Assembly: GCF_002575655.3 (NCBI RefSeq)
Contig: NC_053037.3
Span: 249,273,135 to 249,337,134, forward strand
Origin: Aegilops tauschii subsp. strangulata
Lineage: Eukaryota > Streptophyta > Magnoliopsida > Poales > Poaceae
Direction: 5' to 3'
DNA length: 64,000 nucleotides
Position numbers and translations under genes: made by a program. This document shows positions 59,297-64,000 of the stretch, one piece after another (the first letter of the stretch is position 1; each line of letters opens with the position of its first letter). Under the pieces are notes generated by a model. It ran no database searches, was not told the DNA's origin, and saw only the letters and a program-made list of their open reading frames with translations.

Positions 59297-59311
59297 AAGC
59301 TTGGGGATGCT
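59297..59311 (+). promoter_or_regulatory. Polypurine tract of the non-autonomous element
   Basis: AAGCTTGGGGATGCT directly before the 3' LTR. It is only partly purine, but its position is exact. Confidence 0.65.
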
Positions 59312-60937
59312 TGATACGTCTCCAACGTATCTATAATTTTTGATGTATTCATGCCATGTTTATAATATTTTTACATGACTTTGGTATGATTTCGATAGAA
59401 CTAACCCGGACTGACGTTGTTTTCAGCAGAACTATCGTGGTGTTGTTTATGTGCAGAAATAAAAGTTCTCGGAATGCGCTGAAAATCAACGAAGAATATT
59501 TTCGGAAAATATAAAAAATACTGGAACGAAAAGCTACCAGAGGAGAGTCCCGACGGCACCACGAGGGTGTAGGGCGCCCCCCCCCCTCCTAGGGCTCGCC
59601 CCCTGCCTCGTGGACTCCCTATGGGGCCCCTGACGTGAAACCGACGCCAACCCCTCCTAATAATCCCCAAACTTCCAGAACAAAACCTAGATCGGGAGTT
59701 CCGCCGCCGCAAGCCTATGTAGCCACCAAAAACCAATCGGGGCCCCGTTCCGGCACCCTGCCGGAGGGGGAAACCATCACCGGTGGCCATCTTCATCAAA
59801 CCGGCATTTTCCATGACGAGTAGGGAGTAGTTCACCCTCAGGGCTGAGGGTATGTACCAGTAGCTATGTGTTTGATCTCTCTCTCTCTCTCTCGTGTTCT
59901 TGATATGGCACGATCTTGATGTACCACGAGCTTTGCTATTATAGTTGGATCTTATGATGTTTCTCCCCCTCTACCTTCTTGTAATGGATTGAGTTTTCCC
60001 TTTGAAGTTATCTTATCGGATTGAGTCTTTAAGGATTTGAGAACACTTGATGTATGTCTTGAGTGGGATGCCCGTGGTGACAAAGGGGTATTCTATTTAT
60101 TCACTTGATGTATGTTTTGGTGATCAACTTGCGGGTTCCGTGACCTTGGGAATCTATACATGTTTTCGTCTTGACTCTCCGGTAGAAACTTTAGGGCACT
60201 CTTTGAAGTTCTTTGTGTTGGTTTGAATAGATGAATCTGAGATTGTGTGATGCATATCGTATAATCATACCCACGGATACTTGTGGTGACATTGGATTAT
60301 CTAGGTGACATTAGGGTTTTGGTTGATGTGTGTCTTAAGGTGTTATTTTACTACAAACTCTAGGGCTGGTTGTGACACTTATAGGAATAGCCCAATGGAT
60401 TGATCGGAAAGAATAACTTCGAGGTGGTTTCGTACACTACAATAATCTCTTCGTTTGTTCTCCGCTATTAGTGACTTTGGAGTGACTCTTTGTTGCATGT
60501 TGAGGGATTGTTATATGATCTAATTATGTTATCATTGTTGAGAGAACTTGCACTAGTGAAAGTATGAACCCTAGGCCTTGTTTCCAAGCATTGCAATACC
60601 GTTTACGCTCACTTTTATCATTAGCTACCTTGCTGTTTTTATATTTTCAAATTACAAAAACCTATATCTACTATCCATATTGCACTTGTATCACCATCTC
60701 TTCGCCGTACAAGTGCACCTATACAATTTACCATTGTAATGGGTGTGTTGGGGAAACAAGAAACTCTTTGTTATTTGGTTGCAGGGTTGTTTGAGAGAGA
60801 CCATGTTCATCCTACGCCTCCCACATATTGATAAACCTTAGGTCATCCACTTGAGGGAAATTTGCTACTGTCCTACAAACCTCTGCACTTGGAGGCCCAA
60901 CAACGTCTACAAGAAGAAGGTTGCGTAGTGGACATCA
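59312..60937 (+). repeat. Non-autonomous element 3' LTR
   Basis: TGATACGTC to GACATCA, then duplication gagct. It is nearly collinear with the 5' LTR except for the CT tract and small indels. Confidence 0.93.
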
Positions 60938-60942
60938 GAGCT

Positions 60943-61418
60943 CATCTCCGTTCATCTCTGTTCCACCCTAGATCTTGTAGTTTTTTATCTGAGTATAGTA
61001 CCAATCTTGTGCGGTTGCAGTTTAGCACTCGATTTTAATATCTGAATGCCTCCCCTCCATAGGAGATCTCGTCTGAGCACGTAAACTGTTCTGCTGGCAC
61101 CAACTTAGGTTTAGAATTTTTCTTCATTATCTGAACTGCTATAGATCCAAAATTATAACACCGATCTGTGAAAACTGTTTGTCCAACACTTAGCAATCCT
61201 TCACTCATAGATCTGAAATTTGATAGACGTGTAGGCGGCTTAACTTATAAACCATAACCCGCCAGATACCATTAGTCCCCTCTTAAGCCGCCAATAGATT
61301 GCTCTGCATAATTTAACACTATCCTCCGGCTTAACACACTGCATGTTTATAGTTCTTACCTTTAAACCAATGACCGGCTTAACAACATAATCTTAAACCG
61401 GCAATATTTTCTTTTTAG
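60943..61418 (+). other. Intron 1 (right part) of the gypsy-type transposon gene
   Basis: Non-coding sequence that ends in the acceptor ctttttag at 61411-61418. With the donor at 45841 this suggests that the 15-kb element inserted into an intron. Repeated words gccggctta/aaccggc begin here. Confidence 0.45.
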
Positions 61419-64000
61419 GCCTTCATCATCAACAATGACTAAGACCTTCACTTCATGCAACTGGGTAGCATCCCGGGTTACCGAGGAAGACTTGAACAAT
61501 TTTGTTCAGACAGGCGTCTTAGCCAAAAAAGATGACATCCACTGGAGGGTCCCAGGCACTTAAAATCCTCCTGAGCCCAAGGAAGGCGAAGTAATCGTTT
61601 TTATTGATCATATGATCCGGGGGTTTACCCCGCCCGGTTCAAAATTCTTCCGAGACGTGCTACACTATTTTCAACTCCATCCTCAAGATATTGGACCCAA
61701 GTCTGTCTCCAAACATCTGCAACTTACAAGTTTTTTGCGAAGCTTCTCTTGAAAAAGAGCCCACTGTCAAACTGTTCAGGGAATTCAATTACTTGAACCG
61801 GCTGACTGAATTCACTGACGGGCCCAACTTGGGGCTAGGCGGAGTTTCAATTCGGGAGCGGAAAGAAGCCACCTTCCCATATGCCAAGCCGCCTAGTCAT
61901 CCTAAGGACTGGAACGAGACTTGGTTTTATTGCCAAGATACATCTCCAGAGGGTGAAAATCCCCTGTCGGGTTACCATGAACACTGGCTTAGCAACACAC
62001 ATCGACTCCCAGAGCGGATCAGCACAAAGGAACTGGCCAAATATGCACCCATTTAAAAAAAATTAGAGCCTTTATGGCTAACGGCTTAACCAGCATCGAC
62101 CTTGTTAGGTGCTGGGTCGCCTGGAGAATTCTTCCCTTAAGTCGCTGCCCCGGCTTAATGTGCGAGTACACCGGCGACTTAAAAGATCCACAACGCCACT
62201 TCGAGATCCAATTAACTGATGAAGAAATCAATGATGCGACCAAGGCTTTATTGAATGAAAGCTTGGCAGATTGCAGCAAAGCCAGACTTAATCCTTTCTG
62301 CACCCTCAACCAGCCGCCAGCTGTAAGTTTTGCACATAATTTTTCAGTTGAATCACGTTTTCATAAAAAAAACTGTCCTCTTATACTCATCTGAATTCCA
62401 CAGGCCGATTCTCCTTTTTGGAAGAAGAAGCTACAGGACAAACCGGTCAAGAAAACCCGGACAAAGACAAGGCTAACAAAAAGCCTGCCAAGAAGAAGAC
62501 AAACCCCTCTGAGTTACTTAACTTGGATAACGATGATGATGATGATGATGAGTCGGAGGTAGAACTTGATTCTCTTGGCTCATTTTTTGTACATCTCATT
62601 GGCAACGACTATTATCAAGATGGCGCGGAAGCTAGCTGTGTGGGTGATGAAGAGGTAATTGTTCTTTCCTCCAGCTCAGAACCTCTGCAAAAACAGAAAT
62701 CTCAACAAGCAAGCCGGAAAGTAAGGTTTTCTCATCCTTTAGCTTATTTGGGTCCCAACTTTATTTTGAAGAAGCAGCAACATGAAGCTCGCCGTACAAC
62801 CTGGAATATCGGAGGCGGGATCCTTTGCTCCGGCTTACCAAACACCCCAGCTCCCCGCAAGCGTCGTCCAGAGGTTTCAACAATTTCCGACTTAATTTAT
62901 CCCAAGGCAGGTCTTTTTCGACAACCTCTTAATCCTTCCGACTCAAATTACCAAGGAACATCTCATTCCTCCTCTGACGACTCAACGGGGACTCACGTCC
63001 CAGTCTTCAAGACTGTGCCTGGGTAAGAATGTGAAATCTCTGCTTTCAATCATATACTCAATTGTTGTGTTAACCTCGTCTAGTGCTTCATTTTCAGAGC
63101 TATGGCAAAGCCCAGCAAGAATTTGAAGGTGTCAAAAAAACTGAAAACCCTCTTGAACCGGAGAAGTAATCAACAGAAACTTCTCTCCATGCCACTGAGG
63201 CCACAGTTGATGAGCCGCCACTGGAAGAGCACAACGTCAACATAGATCATATGGATATTGACCCAGCCACCACCAAGCCGCCAAGTCCCATCAAGCCTAC
63301 TGAAGCAAAGGCTAATGATTTTATCATTACAGGGCTTGGTTACACAGCACCGGGCAACCCCACTGTCTTGTCAAAGCACAGTGCTAAAGAAGAAATATCT
63401 GTTGCTGACAAAGGCAAGTGGTTAGTGAACTTAGAGAGTTATGCTCACTATAGCACTCAAGAGATCCACTCTAGGTATTTGAACCGTCTGCACACAAGCC
63501 GTGACTTCGAGGCCGGCTTAGTAAATCTCATGAAGGAACATTTTGAGGTAAATGCTAGCCTTCTTCATATAAACATACTTTATCAACCGCCAAGTCTACT
63601 AGATATGATAGAATTGAATGTAATATAGACTTTTATATAGCCTTGTAGAACAAAACAAGTAGCCCCCAAGGGCCGGCTTAAACTGTCAATATAAGCCGGG
63701 ACATCAAATAGTAATGCTTCAACTTCGCACATGTAGCCCCCAAGGGCCGGCTTAAACTATAAAGATAAGTCGGGTCTCATTACCATAGTTGCCAATGAAA
63801 TCCAAGTATATAGCCCCCATGAATCGGCTATAGTCACAATAGTGTAGCCGAGTCATCATGAAATTGTCTTTAAAAAGAGCAATGTGCATTAGCCCCCAAG
63901 TGTCAAGTGAAATACTTGTATTGTGCTTGGGACTTTAAAGAAAATGATTGTAATAGCACCTGTTGTTTGCATACTGCAGGCTGAACTCAATGCAAAAGAA
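61419..64000 (+). pseudogene. 'Putative gypsy type transposon' protein gene, intron-containing, partial
   Basis: The ATG at 61435 opens MTKTFTSCNWVASRVTEEDL. The core reads VIVFIDHMIRGFTPPGSKFF, LHYFQLHPQDIGP, CNLQVFCEASLEKEPTV and DWNETWFYC. This resembles the plant domain named Transposase_28 or putative gypsy type transposon. Exons with consensus borders are 61419-62322, 62404-63022, 63098-63547 and one starting at 63980. The second has a run of Asp residues (DNDDDDDDESEVELDS). Breaks are a TAA at 61561, a frameshift near 61700, a TAA at 62054 and one more frameshift near 62410. It continues past the window end. Biochemical role unknown. Confidence 0.7.
63655..63900 (+). repeat. Intronic repeats with tagcccccaagggccggctta units
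   Basis: Two units of about 75 bp (near 63660 and 63734) share gtagcccccaagggccggct and then a second taagccggg-like word. Weaker copies follow near 63810 and 63890. They lie in the intron 63548-63979. Confidence 0.65.

Larger units (their letters stand above)
45905..60937 (+). mobile_element. Non-autonomous LTR retrotransposon with Athila-type primer site (large retrotransposon derivative)
   Basis: LTRs of 1671 and 1626 bp start TGATAC(A/G)TCTCCAAC and end GACATCA. They are flanked by a perfect duplication gagct (45900-45904 and 60938-60942). The primer site matches tRNA-Asp as in Athila elements. The native internal region of about 3.86 kb has no gag or pol motif, only two acidic frames, so movement must have depended on another element. 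It lies in intron 1 of the gypsy-type transposon gene and is split by CRM-like copy 2 at 48522-56393. Confidence 0.92.

Noticed and set aside
1..64000. tRNA or rRNA genes and organelle DNA insertions
   Set aside because: No cloverleaf with intact A and B boxes and no rRNA-like stretch was noticed by eye. A dedicated search was not possible.

Overview
This window looks like intergenic DNA from a large grass genome, most likely wheat, barley or a relative (Triticeae). That reading rests on nested plant LTR retrotransposons with tRNA-iMet and tRNA-Asp primer sites, a plant LINE, a CACTA transposon end, Stowaway-type MITEs and LTR starts of a kind I associate with Triticeae repeats. The organism is an inference. 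I see no convincing intact host gene, rRNA, tRNA or CRISPR array. Almost every protein-like stretch is a decayed transposon reading frame.

Layout, left to right. 1-1899: 5' part of a probable Gypsy LTR on the minus strand, whose element lies off the left edge. 1905-12385: a plus-strand LINE split by a Copia retrotransposon (4304-11105, 5-bp duplication aatac). 12386-16908: the right part of a CACTA element with a spliced, stop-ridden ORF1-like gene, a subterminal repeat array and a TTTTTTGTAGTG terminus. 16912-22249: non-coding DNA with MITE remnants, a 66-bp protein-like minisatellite and two diverged copies (A and B) of a unit of about 1.9 kb.

Unit B is split by a 21.5-kb minus-strand Gypsy chromovirus with a chromodomain (22255-43739, duplication tttgt, native LTRs about 3.56 kb). 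Its left LTR carries a full-length CRM-like Gypsy element on the plus strand (24373-32121). Its right LTR carries a solo LTR of the same family (39347-40263). Unit B resumes at 43745 and runs to about 44806.

44876 to the window end: a further element carrying an intron-containing gene that resembles the 'putative gypsy type transposon' protein domain. Its first intron is split by a non-autonomous LTR element with an Athila-type primer site (45905-60937, duplication gagct). That element is itself split by a second full-length CRM-like element, this time on the minus strand (48522-56393, duplication ttgtt).

All boundaries with quoted target-site duplications were read directly. Family and lineage names come from motif recognition without a database search. 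The elements do not work together as a system. They form a nested record of successive insertions, and the inactivating mutations show a strong C-to-T (methyl-cytosine decay) signature. The most unusual items are an extra sense ORF between the LTR and gag of the chromodomain element, the coding tail of the CRM-like pol that lies inside its LTR, the protein-like 22-residue repeat, and the A/B duplication.
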